A stretch of DNA of 43,465 nt from an uncultured Oscillospiraceae bacterium (GTDB taxonomy: Bacteria; Bacillota; Clostridia; Oscillospirales; Oscillospiraceae): positions 1 to 43,465 of the forward strand of contig CAJUSE010000014.1 of the NCBI GenBank assembly GCA_910588975.1, read 5' to 3'. Position numbers and translations under genes: made by a program. Of the stretch, positions 1-7,750 are shown one piece after another. The notes under the pieces are model-generated. The model did not search any database and had not been told where the DNA came from. It was given only the letters and a program-made list of their open reading frames with translations. How positions within the stretch are numbered: the stretch's first letter is position 1; each line of letters begins with the position of its first letter.

Positions 1-351
1 GGCAAGGCCGCCGAGGTCCCCGAGGCCATCCGCAAGGGCATCGAGGATGCCAAGAAGAACATGATCCACGTCTCCGTGTCCGGGACCACCATCCCCCACG
101 AGATCATCGGCATCTTTGGCGCCGGTAAGGTCATGCTCAAGCCCGCTCCCGCCGGTACCGGCATCATCGCCGGCGGCCCGGTCCGTGCCGTCATGGAGGC
201 CGCCGGTATCCGTGACATCCGGGCCAAGTGCCTGCGCTCCAACAACCCCCAGAACGTGGTCTCCGCCACCTTCGAGGGGCTCAAGGCCCTGCGGACCCCC
301 GAAGAGGTGGCCCGTCAGCGGGGCAAGAGCGTGGAAGAGATCGTCGGTTAA
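1..351 (+). CDS. rpsE: 30S ribosomal protein S5 (3' part, truncated by window edge)
   Basis: The open frame runs from the first base to a TAA at 349-351 and gives about 116 residues of the C-terminal part of S5, including the GIFGAGKVMLKPAPAGTGIIAGGPVRAVMEAAG type core and the tail ending in EEIVG. S5 sits in the small subunit near the mRNA entry and supports decoding accuracy. The N-terminal double-stranded-RNA-binding domain lies outside the window. It is followed 13 bases later by rpmD, with an AGGAGG site between them, as in the standard spc operon order S5-L30-L15-SecY. The identification is secure; only the start is missing. Confidence 0.97.
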   Translation, partial: GKAAEVPEAIRKGIEDAKKNMIHVSVSGTTIPHEIIGIFGAGKVMLKPAPAGTGIIAGGPVRAVMEAAGIRDIRAKCLRSNNPQNVVSATFEGLKALRTPEEVARQRGKSVEEIVG

Positions 352-364
352 GGAGGACAGGGAA

Positions 365-547
365 ATGGCTAATTTGAACATCAAGCTGGTCAAGAGCCTC
401 AACGGCCGTCTGGTCAAGCACAAGGCCACTGCCGAGGCCCTGGGCCTTCGTAAGATCGGCGATACCACTGTCCAGCCGGACAACGCCACCACCCGTGGCA
501 AGATCGCCAGCATCGGTTACCTGCTCCAGGTGACCGAGGACAAGTAA
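365..547 (+). CDS. rpmD: 50S ribosomal protein L30
   Basis: This 60-residue frame begins MANLNIKLVKSLNG and ends QVTEDK, the normal length of bacterial L30, with the conserved KATAEALGLRKIG segment. It binds 23S rRNA in the large subunit. The start ATG at 365 is preceded by AAGGAGG at 350-356. The gene is shorter than most open-frame cut-offs but lies exactly where L30 belongs, between rpsE and rplO. The gap to rplO is 14 bases, so the genes are co-transcribed. Confidence 0.96.
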   Translation: MANLNIKLVKSLNGRLVKHKATAEALGLRKIGDTTVQPDNATTRGKIASIGYLLQVTEDK

Positions 548-561
548 GGAGGAGCGAAACC

Positions 562-1002
562 ATGAATTTGCATGATCTTTCCCCCGCCATGGGCTCCAAC
601 CCCAAGGCCTGGCGCAAGGGCCGGGGCATTGGCACCGGCAACGGCAAGACTGCCGGCCGGGGCCACAAGGGCCAGAAGGCCCGTTCCGGCGGCGGTGTCC
701 GTGTGGGCTTCGAGGGCGGCCAGATGCCTCTGGCCCGCCGGCTGCCCAAGCGGGGCTTCAACAACATCTTTGCCAAGCCCCTGGAGGTCATCAACCTGGC
801 CTCTCTGAACAAGTTTGAGGACGGCGAGACCGTCAACGTCTCCGACCTGCTGGAGAAGGGTATCCTTTCCAAGTGTGAGTACGGCGTGAAGGTCCTTGGC
901 AACGGCACTCTGACGAAGAAGCTGACCGTCCGTGCCAACGCTTTCTCTGCCTCCGCCAAGGAAAAGATCGAGGCTCTCGGCGGAAAGGCCGAGGTGATCT
1001 GA
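562..1002 (+). CDS. rplO: 50S ribosomal protein L15
   Basis: The 146-residue product starts MNLHDLSPAMGSNPKAWRKGRGIGTGNGKTAG. It has the glycine- and basic-rich N-terminal extension of L15 (GRGHKGQKARSGGG) that threads into 23S rRNA, followed by the globular C-terminal domain. The length is typical. The start at 562 has AAGGAGG about 8 bases upstream. The last codons carry GAGGTGA, which serves as ribosome binding site for secY, whose start lies one base after the rplO stop, indicating translational coupling. Confidence 0.97.
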   Translation: MNLHDLSPAMGSNPKAWRKGRGIGTGNGKTAGRGHKGQKARSGGGVRVGFEGGQMPLARRLPKRGFNNIFAKPLEVINLASLNKFEDGETVNVSDLLEKGILSKCEYGVKVLGNGTLTKKLTVRANAFSASAKEKIEALGGKAEVI

Positions 1003-1003
1003 C

Positions 1004-2383
1004 GTGATCGACACACTGAAGAATGCCTGGAAGGTCCCTGAGCTGAAGAATAAGATCCTCTTCACCATGTTTGCCCTTCTGGTCTTCCGGCTGGGCTCCG
1101 CCATCTCGGTGCCCTTCGTCAACGTGGACGCCATGGCCGCCTATATGGAGACCATGCAGGGCACCTTCCTGGGCCTGTTGACCACCATGAACGGCACGGC
1201 CTTCTCCATCGCCGCCATCTTTGCCCTGGGCGTTCAGCCCTATATCAACAGCTCCATTATCATCGAGCTGCTCACCGTGGCCATCCCCGCTCTGGAGCGG
1301 CTGGCCAAGGAGGGGGGCGAAGAGGGCCGGAAGAAGATCGCCGCCATCACCCGGTACACCACCGTGGTCATCGCCCTGCTTCAGGGCTACGGCTACTTCA
1401 CCATGATCCGTGCCAACCATCTGCTTCAGACAGACATGGGTGTGCCTGAGCTCTGGGCCGGCATCGTCATCGTGGTGAGCTTTGTGGCCGGCTCTGCCTT
1501 CGTCATGTGGCTGGGCGAGCAGATCACCGATAAGGGAATCGGCAACGGCATCTCCATGATCCTGTTTGCCGGTATCCTCTCCCGGATGCCCGCCATCGTC
1601 AGCCAGCTCTATCAGGGCGTGTATAACTCCCTGCACCATGTGAGCACCGACGAGCTGCTGGCCGCCGGCATGAGCCAGGAGCAGCTGGAGGCCTATCTGC
1701 AAAGCCATTACGAGATCCCCATCTGGGGTCTGGCCCTTATGCTGGTGGGCATGGTGGCCCTCATCGTGTTCGTGGTCTATATCCAGAACGCCGAGCGCCG
1801 TATCCCCGTCCAGTACGCCAAGCGGGTGGTGGGCCGGAAGATGTACGGCGGCCAGTCCACCCACATCCCCCTGAAGGTGAATATGTCGGGCGTGCTGCCC
1901 ATCATTTTCGCCCAGTCCATCGCCTCCCTGCCCTCCACTGTGGGCATGTTCTTCGGCAAGACCGCCGAGAGCGAAGGCGGCTGGGGCACCTTCCTCACCG
2001 TGTTCGACAACACGGGCTGGGTGTACACCATTGTGTACTTCCTGCTCATCCTGGCCTTCAGCTATTTCTACTCCACCATGCAGTTTGACCCGGTGGAGGT
2101 GGCCAACAACCTGAAGAAGAACGGCGGCTTCGTCCCCGGCTATCGTCCGGGCAAGCCCACCGCTGACTTCATCCACAAGGTCCTGAACAAAATCACCTTC
2201 TTTGGCGCCATGTTCCTGTCTGTCATTGCTATCCTGCCCATCGTTACCGGCAACCTCATCGGTGTGGATGCCCTGGCTCTGGGCGGCACCAGCGTTATCA
2301 TCGTGGTCGGTGTTGCGCTGGAGACCAGCAAGACCCTGGAGGCCCAGCTCATGATGCGCCACTACAAGGGCTTCCTTGAGTGA
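1004..2383 (+). CDS. secY: preprotein translocase subunit SecY
   Basis: The 459-residue protein begins at GTG 1004 with MIDTLKNAWKVPELKNKILFTMFALLVFRLGS and matches SecY throughout: the plug/TM2 region with INSSIIIELLTVAIP, the TM5-6 loop, cytoplasmic loop QYAKRVVGRKMYGGQSTHIPLKVN, and the C-terminal ETSKTLEAQL MMRHYKGFLE. Ten membrane helices are expected. It forms the membrane channel for secreted and membrane proteins with SecE and SecG. GTG is preferred because GAGGTGA at 991-997 is well spaced and no earlier in-frame start fits. Its length is slightly above the family norm (about 430) owing to a longer loop around residues 215-235. Confidence 0.97.
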   Translation: MIDTLKNAWKVPELKNKILFTMFALLVFRLGSAISVPFVNVDAMAAYMETMQGTFLGLLTTMNGTAFSIAAIFALGVQPYINSSIIIELLTVAIPALERLAKEGGEEGRKKIAAITRYTTVVIALLQGYGYFTMIRANHLLQTDMGVPELWAGIVIVVSFVAGSAFVMWLGEQITDKGIGNGISMILFAGILSRMPAIVSQLYQGVYNSLHHVSTDELLAAGMSQEQLEAYLQSHYEIPIWGLALMLVGMVALIVFVVYIQNAERRIPVQYAKRVVGRKMYGGQSTHIPLKVNMSGVLPIIFAQSIASLPSTVGMFFGKTAESEGGWGTFLTVFDNTGWVYTIVYFLLILAFSYFYSTMQFDPVEVANNLKKNGGFVPGYRPGKPTADFIHKVLNKITFFGAMFLSVIAILPIVTGNLIGVDALALGGTSVIIVVGVALETSKTLEAQLMMRHYKGFLE

Positions 2384-2403
2384 TTTAGAAGGAGTGAACT
2401 GAC

Positions 2404-3042
2404 ATGATGAAACTGATCTTCTTGGGCCCCCCGGGGGCCGGCAAGGGAACCCAGGCAGCCATTGTCAGTAAGAAGCTCGGTATCCCCAGCGTTTCCACCG
2501 GCGATATGCTCCGTGCCGCCGTGAAGGAGGGCACCAAGGTGGGGCTGGAGGCCAAGAGCTTTATGGATGCAGGCAAGCTGGTCCCCGACGAGGTCATCAT
2601 CGGCATCGTCCATGAGCGGCTTGACAAGCCCGACTGTGCCAAGGGCTTTATCCTGGACGGCGTGCCCCGCACTCTGGCCCAGGCCGACGCCCTGGAGAAG
2701 GCGGGCATCGCCTTTGACCATGTGATCTCTCTGGAGGTCCATGACGAGGCTATCGTGGAGCGGATGAGCGGCCGCCGGGTCTGCAACAAGTGCGGCGCCC
2801 CGTTCCATGTGGCGAACAACCCTCCCAAGGTGGAGGGGGTCTGTGACGCCTGCGGCGGCGAGCTGATCCAGCGTGTCGACGACAAGGCCGAGACCGTCCG
2901 CCATCGGCTGGAGGTCTACCATCAGGAGACCGAGCCCCTCAAGTCCTTCTATCAGGAGCGGGGTGTGCTGGACCTGGTGCCCGGCGATCTGGGCACCATC
3001 GAGGAGACCACCGCCGCCATTATGAAGGTCCTGGAGGCATAA
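2404..3042 (+). CDS. adk: adenylate kinase (zinc-type LID)
   Basis: The 212-residue enzyme interconverts ATP + AMP with 2 ADP in the cytosol. The P-loop GPPGAGKGTQA is near residues 8-18, the DGVPRTLAQA segment is the NMP/Arg region, and the LID carries two Cys pairs (CNKCGAPF and CDACGG, roughly residues 127-150), which in Gram-positive adenylate kinases bind structural zinc. AGAAGGAG lies upstream of the ATG at 2404. Its place after secY is the classical Firmicutes order. A tight 3-base gap separates it from map. Confidence 0.97.
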   Translation: MMKLIFLGPPGAGKGTQAAIVSKKLGIPSVSTGDMLRAAVKEGTKVGLEAKSFMDAGKLVPDEVIIGIVHERLDKPDCAKGFILDGVPRTLAQADALEKAGIAFDHVISLEVHDEAIVERMSGRRVCNKCGAPFHVANNPPKVEGVCDACGGELIQRVDDKAETVRHRLEVYHQETEPLKSFYQERGVLDLVPGDLGTIEETTAAIMKVLEA

Positions 3043-3045
3043 GGG

Positions 3046-3816
3046 ATGGAAATGATCTCCATCAAATCCCCTGCCGAGATCGAAAAGATGCGGGCCGCCG
3101 GACGGCTCACCGCCCAGGCCAGGGCTCTGGCTGGGTCCATGATCCGTCCGGGGGTCACCACCGCTGAGATCGACAAGGCAGTGCGCAAGTTTATCGTCAG
3201 CCACGGCGCCAAGCCCTCCTTCCTGAGCTACAACGGCTTTCCCGCCAGTATCTGCGCCTCGGTGAACGAAGTGGTCATCCACGGCATCCCCAGCCATGAA
3301 AAGCTGAAGGAGGGGGACATCGTCTCCATCGATGTGGGTGCCTACCTGAACGGCTACCACGGCGACTGTGCCGCCACCTACGCCTGCGGGGAGATCTCTC
3401 CCGAGGCCCAGAAGCTCATCGACGTGACCCGTCAGAGCTTCTTCGAGGGCATCAAGCTGGCCCGGGTGGGCCAGCGGGTATCCGATGTGAGCCACGCTGT
3501 GCAGCAGTACGTGGAGAGCTTCGGCTTCGGCGTGGTCCGGGACTTTGTGGGCCACGGCGTAGGCCGGGAGATGCACGAGCCTCCCGAGGTACCCAACTTC
3601 GGCGCCGCTGGCCATGGAGCCCGGTTCCAGCCGGGCATGGTCATCGCCGTGGAGCCCATGGTCTGCATGGGCGACTGGCGGGTGCGGGTGCTCCGGGACA
3701 GGTGGACCACCGTGTCCGCCGACGGCAGTCTCGCCGCACACTATGAGAACACCATCCTCATCACCGACGGTGAGCCTGAGATCCTGACGGTGGATGAGAA
3801 CGGGGAGCCGGCCTGA
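3046..3816 (+). CDS. map: type I methionine aminopeptidase
   Basis: The 256-residue enzyme removes initiator methionine from new proteins. The dinuclear metal ligands expected for the pita-bread fold are all visible: Asp96 (SIDVGAY), Asp107 (HGDCAATY), His170 (GHGVGREMHE), Glu203 (AVEPM) and Glu234 (YENTILIT), with the conserved His79 in VIHGIP. There is no N-terminal zinc-finger extension. The start lies 3 bases after adk. Its TGA shares one base with the ATG of the next gene, so the KOW gene is translationally coupled. Confidence 0.96.
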   Translation: MEMISIKSPAEIEKMRAAGRLTAQARALAGSMIRPGVTTAEIDKAVRKFIVSHGAKPSFLSYNGFPASICASVNEVVIHGIPSHEKLKEGDIVSIDVGAYLNGYHGDCAATYACGEISPEAQKLIDVTRQSFFEGIKLARVGQRVSDVSHAVQQYVESFGFGVVRDFVGHGVGREMHEPPEVPNFGAAGHGARFQPGMVIAVEPMVCMGDWRVRVLRDRWTTVSADGSLAAHYENTILITDGEPEILTVDENGEPA

Positions 3817-4109
3817 TGCAGGACTATACAGGCTGGATCGTCCGGGCAACTGCCGGACGAGAGCAGGGGGAGCTATTCTGCGTTGTGGGCGTGGACCAGG
3901 AGCAGGGAAAGCTGCTGTTGGCCGACGGAAAACACCGCAGGATGGCCTGCCCCAAGCGGAAAAAGCTGGGCCATGTGGAGACCCTAAGTGACCATCTCCA
4001 TATGTATCAGCACCCCGCCATCCAAAAGCTGAGAGAGGGCATCCCGCCCTCCAACAAGGAGCTCAGGCGAGCGCTGGCCGCCTTCCGGGCGGAACATAAG
4101 GAGGGTTAA
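3816..4109 (+). CDS. KOW-domain (L14e/L6e-like) RNA-binding protein
   Basis: This 97-residue basic protein begins MQDYTGWIVRATAGREQGELFCVVGVD. The N-terminal half matches the KOW/ribosomal L14e-like domain of small proteins commonly encoded between map and infA in Clostridia and Bacilli. The rest is lysine/arginine-rich (HRRMACPKRKKLGH) and ends in a short helical tail. An RNA or ribosome-associated role is inferred from the domain and the operon position; no specific function is established. The ATG overlaps the map stop by one base (TGATG). The stop falls inside the Shine-Dalgarno spacing of infA. Confidence 0.85.
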   Translation: MQDYTGWIVRATAGREQGELFCVVGVDQEQGKLLLADGKHRRMACPKRKKLGHVETLSDHLHMYQHPAIQKLREGIPPSNKELRRALAAFRAEHKEG

Positions 4110-4115
4110 GACGCT

Positions 4116-4334
4116 TTGGCAAAGGACGATATGATCGAAGTGGAGGGTGTGGTAGTAGAATCCCTCCCCAACACCACCTTCCGGGTGGACATTGGCAACG
4201 GACACATCATTCTGGCCCACATCTCGGGAAAGCTGCGGATGAACTTCATCCGTATCCTCCCCGGGGACAAGGTCACCGTCCAGATGTCCCCCTACGACCT
4301 CACCCGAGGCCGTATTACGTGGAGAACGAAGTAA
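4116..4334 (+). CDS. infA: translation initiation factor IF-1
   Basis: The 72-residue product MAKDDMIEVEGVVVESLPNTTFRVDIGNGH is a single OB fold that binds the A site of the 30S subunit during initiation; the length is exactly typical. The start codon is TTG at 4116. It is chosen because AAGGAGGG at 4098-4105 lies about 10 bases upstream and because MAKDD is the conserved IF-1 N-terminus; the internal ATG at 4131 would remove it. It belongs to the spc/alpha operon, between the KOW gene and rpmJ. Confidence 0.96.
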   Translation: MAKDDMIEVEGVVVESLPNTTFRVDIGNGHIILAHISGKLRMNFIRILPGDKVTVQMSPYDLTRGRITWRTK

Positions 4335-4404
4335 GCAAAGCCCCAAAGAAATTATACACGACCGAGTTGTCGCAGACCTTGCCCTGCTCTTGACCTTGAC
4401 CTTC

Positions 4405-4525
4405 ATGGGGTCCCCGCAAAAGCGGTCCCCAGCTTTTGTGGGGAGAGGAGGAGCAGCGGAACGACCGAGACCTGCCGCTTGCGGCGGGGCGAGGGATGTG
4501 TAGCTTGCGACGACGAGGGGCCATT
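4405..4525 (+). repeat. structured intergenic element between infA and rpmJ
   Basis: The 215-base gap between infA and rpmJ is unusually long for this operon and carries a strong hairpin. Its arms at 4411-4423 (TCCCCGCAAAAGC) and 4432-4444 (GCTTTTGTGGGGA) pair over 13 bp with one G.U, enclosing an 8-base loop. A second GC-rich palindrome (GCCGCTTGCGGC) follows at about 4470-4485, and then a segment GATGTGTAGCTTGCGACGACG. No convincing frame is present. There is no T-run, so it does not look like a terminator. It resembles dispersed noncoding repeats seen in this type of genome, but this copy has no clear second copy in the window. Confidence 0.55.
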
Positions 4526-4549
4526 AAGGCATTCACAAGGAGGTTTATC

Positions 4550-4663
4550 ATGAAAGTAAGACCGTCCGTGAAGCCCATGTGCGAGAAGTGCAAGATCATC
4601 AAGCGCAAGGGCAAGGTCATGGTTATCTGCGAGAACCCGAAGCACAAACAAAGACAAGGTTAA
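4550..4663 (+). CDS. rpmJ: 50S ribosomal protein L36
   Basis: The 37-residue product starts MKVRPSVKPMCEKCKIIKRKG and ends NPKHKQRQG. It is a zinc-type L36, with the Cys-X2-Cys...Cys...His pattern (CEKC, VICENPKH). It binds 23S rRNA in the large subunit. The start ATG at 4550 follows AAGGAGG at 4538-4544; longer in-frame extension upstream is not supported because it runs through the structured element. The position between infA and rpsM is canonical. Confidence 0.95.
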   Translation: MKVRPSVKPMCEKCKIIKRKGKVMVICENPKHKQRQG

Positions 4664-4682
4664 TAGGAGGTGCTGAAACAGT

Positions 4683-5051
4683 ATGGCTCGTATTGCAGGA
4701 ATTGATTTGCCGAGAGACAAGCGGATCGAGATCGGTCTGACCTATATCTTCGGCATTGGGCGCACCAGCGCCAAGAAGATCCTGGCCGAGGCTGGGGTGG
4801 ATCCCGACATTCGGGTGAAGGACCTGAGCGAGGCCGATGAGGCCAAGCTGCGTGAGATCATTGGCCACAGCTACACTGTGGAGGGCGACCTCCGCCGGGA
4901 CCTGGCCATGGACATCAAGCGGCTGACCGAGATCGGCTGCTACCGGGGCGTGCGGCACCGCAAGGGCCTGCCCGTCCGGGGCCAGCGGACCAAGACCAAC
5001 GCCCGGACCCGGAAGGGCCCGAAGCGCACTGTCGCCAACAAGAAGAAGTAA
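4683..5051 (+). CDS. rpsM: 30S ribosomal protein S13
   Basis: The 122-residue product MARIAGIDLPRDKRIEIGLTYIFGIGRTSAKKIL is full length and carries the helix-two-turn-helix core and the basic C-terminal tail (RGQRTKTNARTRKGPKRTVANKKK) that reaches into the P site. It organises the head of the small subunit and contacts L5 in the B1 bridge. AGGAGG lies before the ATG. The gap to rpsK is 13 bases. Confidence 0.97.
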   Translation: MARIAGIDLPRDKRIEIGLTYIFGIGRTSAKKILAEAGVDPDIRVKDLSEADEAKLREIIGHSYTVEGDLRRDLAMDIKRLTEIGCYRGVRHRKGLPVRGQRTKTNARTRKGPKRTVANKKK

Positions 5052-5064
5052 GGAGGGATAGCAA

Positions 5065-5457
5065 ATGGCACAAGCAAAGAAAGTGGTGCGTCGGCGCCGT
5101 GAGAAGAAGAATGTCGAGCAGGGCCAGGTGCATATCCGCTCCTCGTTCAATAACACCATGGTCACCGTGACCGACCTGCATGGCAACGCCCTGAGCTGGG
5201 CCTCTGCCGGCGAGATGGGTTTCCGGGGCTCCCGGAAGTCCACCCCCTTTGCCGCTCAGACCGCCGCCGAGACGGCCGCCAAGGCCGCCATGGAGCACGG
5301 TCTGAAGACCGTGGAGGTTTACGTGAAGGGCCCCGGCTCGGGCCGTGAGGCCGCCATCCGGGCACTGCAGGCCGTGGGTCTGGAGGTCACCCTCATCAAG
5401 GACGTGACCCCCGTGCCCCACAACGGCTGCCGCCCGCCCAAGCGCCGCAGAGTGTAA
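5065..5457 (+). CDS. rpsK: 30S ribosomal protein S11
   Basis: This 130-residue protein has the S11 core (SSFNNTMVTVTDLHGNALSW) and the highly conserved C-terminus PVPHNGCRPPKRRRV. It forms part of the platform near the E site with S6 and S18. AAGGAGGG precedes the ATG at 5065. It is co-transcribed with rpsM and rpsD. Confidence 0.97.
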   Translation: MAQAKKVVRRRREKKNVEQGQVHIRSSFNNTMVTVTDLHGNALSWASAGEMGFRGSRKSTPFAAQTAAETAAKAAMEHGLKTVEVYVKGPGSGREAAIRALQAVGLEVTLIKDVTPVPHNGCRPPKRRRV

Positions 5458-5475
5458 GAAGGAGGAGAATGTAAT

Positions 5476-6078
5476 ATGGCTAAGAATATGCAGCCCATCG
5501 CCAAGCGCTGCAAGGCTCTGGGTATCTCCCCTGCGGCCATGGGTTACGACAAGAAGACCACCAACCGCCGTCCCAAGGCCAACGTGCGCCGCAAGGAGAG
5601 CGAGTATGCCACCCAGCTGAAGGAGAAGCAGAAGGTCAAGTTCGTCTACGGCATTCTGGAGAAGCAGTTCCACTCCTACTATGAGAAGGCCATGCGGATG
5701 CCCGGTGAGACCGGCGAGAACCTGCTGGTCCTGGTGGAGCGCCGTCTGGACAATGTGGTCTACCGTCTGGGCTTCGCCATGACCCGCCGTGAGGCCCGTC
5801 AGCTGGTCAACCACGGCCACTTTACCGTCAACGGCAAGAAGGTCAACATCCCCTCTTACCTGGTGAAGGTGGGCGACGTCATTGAGGTGAAGGAGACCTC
5901 CCGCCAGAGCGTGAAGTTCAAGCGCTTTGTGGGCGAGGACGCCATCATCGTCAATGTGCCCCAGTGGCTGGAGAAGGAGAAGAACACCCTGAAGGGCACC
6001 GTTATCAAGATGCCCGCCCGGGAGGATATCGACCTGCCCATCGAGGAGCACCTCATCGTCGAGTTGTACTCCAAGTAA
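5476..6078 (+). CDS. rpsD: 30S ribosomal protein S4 (zinc-independent form)
   Basis: The 200-residue protein carries the S4 RNA-binding domain (ERRLDNVVYRLGFAMTRREARQLVNHGHFTVNGKKVNIPSY, about residues 91-135) and the conserved C-terminal EEHLIVELYSK. It nucleates small-subunit assembly on 16S rRNA and in many Firmicutes represses its own operon. The N-terminal region has a single cysteine, so the four-Cys zinc site is absent and this is the C-minus paralogue. It sits in the alpha operon before rpoA, which differs from B. subtilis, where rpsD is separate. Confidence 0.96.
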   Translation: MAKNMQPIAKRCKALGISPAAMGYDKKTTNRRPKANVRRKESEYATQLKEKQKVKFVYGILEKQFHSYYEKAMRMPGETGENLLVLVERRLDNVVYRLGFAMTRREARQLVNHGHFTVNGKKVNIPSYLVKVGDVIEVKETSRQSVKFKRFVGEDAIIVNVPQWLEKEKNTLKGTVIKMPAREDIDLPIEEHLIVELYSK

Positions 6079-6156
6079 GCCTTACCCTCAGACCGACCGG
6101 AGAAACCGAACAGGCGGCGAAGACCGCCGCCCACTGAAGGAGGGTAATCGTAATCT

Positions 6157-7110
6157 ATGGTTGAAATCGAAAAGCCCCGCATTGATTGTGTGGAGGACCC
6201 CAGCAACCCCAGTTACGGCAAGTACGTTGTGGAGCCCCTGGAGCGGGGCTACGGCACCACCCTGGGCAACGCCCTGCGGCGGGTGCTGCTGTCCTCCCTC
6301 CCCGGCACCGCTGTGACCAGCATTAAGATCGCCGGCGTGCAGCATGAGTTCTGCACCATCCCCGGCGTGAAGGAGGACGTGACCGAGATCGTCCTCAATG
6401 TGAAGGCCATCATCGCCAAGCTCCACAGCGAGGGAGTCAAGACCGTCTATATCGAGGCCAACGGCGAGTGCGAGGTCACCGCCGGCGACATCAAGGCCGA
6501 TGCCGAGGTGGAAGTGCTCAATCCCGAGCTCCATATCGCCACCCTGGGCCCCGGGGCCAGTCTGAACATGGAGCTGACCCTGTCCCACGGCCGTGGCTAT
6601 GACAGTGCTGAGCGGAATAAGACCGCCCAGACCGTCATTGGCACTATCCCTGTGGACTCGGTCTACACACCGGTGAAGAAGGTCAACTACACGGTGGAGA
6701 ACACCCGTGTGGGGGACCGGACCGACTTTGATAAGCTGACCCTGGAGATCTGGACCAACGGCACCATTGACGCCCGTGACGCTGTCAGCCTGGGCGCTCG
6801 GATCCTGGTGGACCAGTTCCTCCTCTTCACCGACCTGAGCGAGACCATGGGCTCCACCTCCACCCTGGTGGAGAAGGCGGAGACCCAGCGGGATAAGGTG
6901 TTGGAGATGACCATTGAGGAGCTGGATCTCAGCGTGCGCAGCTTCAACTGCCTCAAGCGGGCCAACATCAACACCGTGGAGGACCTGATCTCCAAGACCC
7001 AGGAGGAGATGATGAAGGTCCGCAATCTGGGCCGGAAGAGCCTGGAGGAAGTCATGAACAAGCTGGCCATGATGGGCCTGAGCCTTGCTGATGACGAGAA
7101 TAACAACTAA
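6157..7110 (+). CDS. rpoA: RNA polymerase subunit alpha
   Basis: The 317-residue subunit has the N-terminal dimerisation domain (RGYGTTLGNALRRVLLSSLPGTAV, residues about 28-52), then a linker, and the C-terminal DNA/activator-binding domain (LDLSVRSFNCLKRANINTVEDLISKTQEEMMKVRNLGRKSLEEV, about residues 250-300). It scaffolds assembly of core polymerase and contacts UP elements. GAAGGAGGG lies before the ATG. The 78-base spacer from rpsD contains a small GC hairpin (GCGGCGAAGACCGCCGC). Confidence 0.97.
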   Translation: MVEIEKPRIDCVEDPSNPSYGKYVVEPLERGYGTTLGNALRRVLLSSLPGTAVTSIKIAGVQHEFCTIPGVKEDVTEIVLNVKAIIAKLHSEGVKTVYIEANGECEVTAGDIKADAEVEVLNPELHIATLGPGASLNMELTLSHGRGYDSAERNKTAQTVIGTIPVDSVYTPVKKVNYTVENTRVGDRTDFDKLTLEIWTNGTIDARDAVSLGARILVDQFLLFTDLSETMGSTSTLVEKAETQRDKVLEMTIEELDLSVRSFNCLKRANINTVEDLISKTQEEMMKVRNLGRKSLEEVMNKLAMMGLSLADDENNN

Positions 7111-7133
7111 TACGCCGAGAGGAGTGAGAGAAA

Positions 7134-7475
7134 ATGCCTTCTAACCGCAAACTGGGGAGACCCACCGACCAGCGTATGGCCATGCTCAAGGCTATGACCA
7201 CCTATCTGCTGGAGAACGGCCAGATCAAGACCACTGTCACCCGTGCCAAGGAGGTGGCCCCCCTGGCTGAGAAGATGATCACCCTGGCCAAGAAGAACGA
7301 CCTGGCCGCCTATCGGCAGGCTCTGTCCTTCATCACCAAGGAGGATGTGGCCAAGAAGCTCTTCGACCAGATCGGCCCCAAGTACGCCACCCGTGACGGT
7401 GGCTACACCCGGGTCGTCCGCATTGGCCCCCGCCGTGGCGACGCCGCCGAGATGGCCGTCGTCCAGCTGGTGTAA
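7134..7475 (+). CDS. rplQ: 50S ribosomal protein L17
   Basis: The 113-residue product MPSNRKLGRPTDQRMAMLKAMTTYLLENGQIKTTVTRAKE is full-length L17, ending GDAAEMAVVQLV. It binds domain III of 23S rRNA near the exit tunnel. It is the last gene of the ribosomal/rpoA operon and is followed directly by a perfect terminator, so the transition to ordinary chromosomal genes is sharp here. Confidence 0.97.
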   Translation: MPSNRKLGRPTDQRMAMLKAMTTYLLENGQIKTTVTRAKEVAPLAEKMITLAKKNDLAAYRQALSFITKEDVAKKLFDQIGPKYATRDGGYTRVVRIGPRRGDAAEMAVVQLV

Positions 7476-7493
7476 GCCGGTACCAAGTCAAAC

Positions 7494-7536
7494 AAAATCC
7501 CCTGTCGTAGGTGATACGACAGGGGATTTTATTTTG
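7494..7536 (+). terminator. intrinsic terminator of the ribosomal/rpoA operon
   Basis: A perfect 16-bp stem pairs 7494-7509 with 7515-7530 around the loop GGTGA, with A-rich and T-rich flanks (the ATTTTATTTT tail). It lies 18 bases after the rplQ stop and marks the end of the operon. Confidence 0.95.
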
Positions 7537-7563
7537 GATTTTGGGAGAGAGGGCCGACTTTCA

Positions 7564-7750
7564 CTCCGCTTTGTCGTTAGCCCCTCAGCAGGCTATGTCT
7601 CCGCTCTTCGGGCTGTCAAGCTGCGACATAGCCTGACCGCTTCGGGATCTAACTCCTCCGACTACGCAAAACCCCTCCACGACCTTTGGTCGTTCCGGGT
7701 TTTCGCTCCGCTCTGTCGTTAGCCCCTCAGCAGGCATGTCTCCGCTCTTC
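7564..7750. repeat. intergenic structured repeat with a 45-bp direct duplication
   Basis: Segments 7564-7609 and 7706-7750 are near-identical (CTCCGCT[T/C]TGTCGTTAGCCC and onward to TCCGCTCTTC), differing by about one substitution and one indel. Between them are an 11-bp hairpin (CAGGCTATGTC ... GACATAGCCTG, starting about 7589), the palindrome CGACCTTTGGTCG at 7680-7692, and the pair AAAACCC ... GGGTTTT enclosing it. No gene is present in 7537-7748. The second repeat copy runs into the stop codon of the minus-strand gene, so this block is the 3' flank of that gene. Confidence 0.7.
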
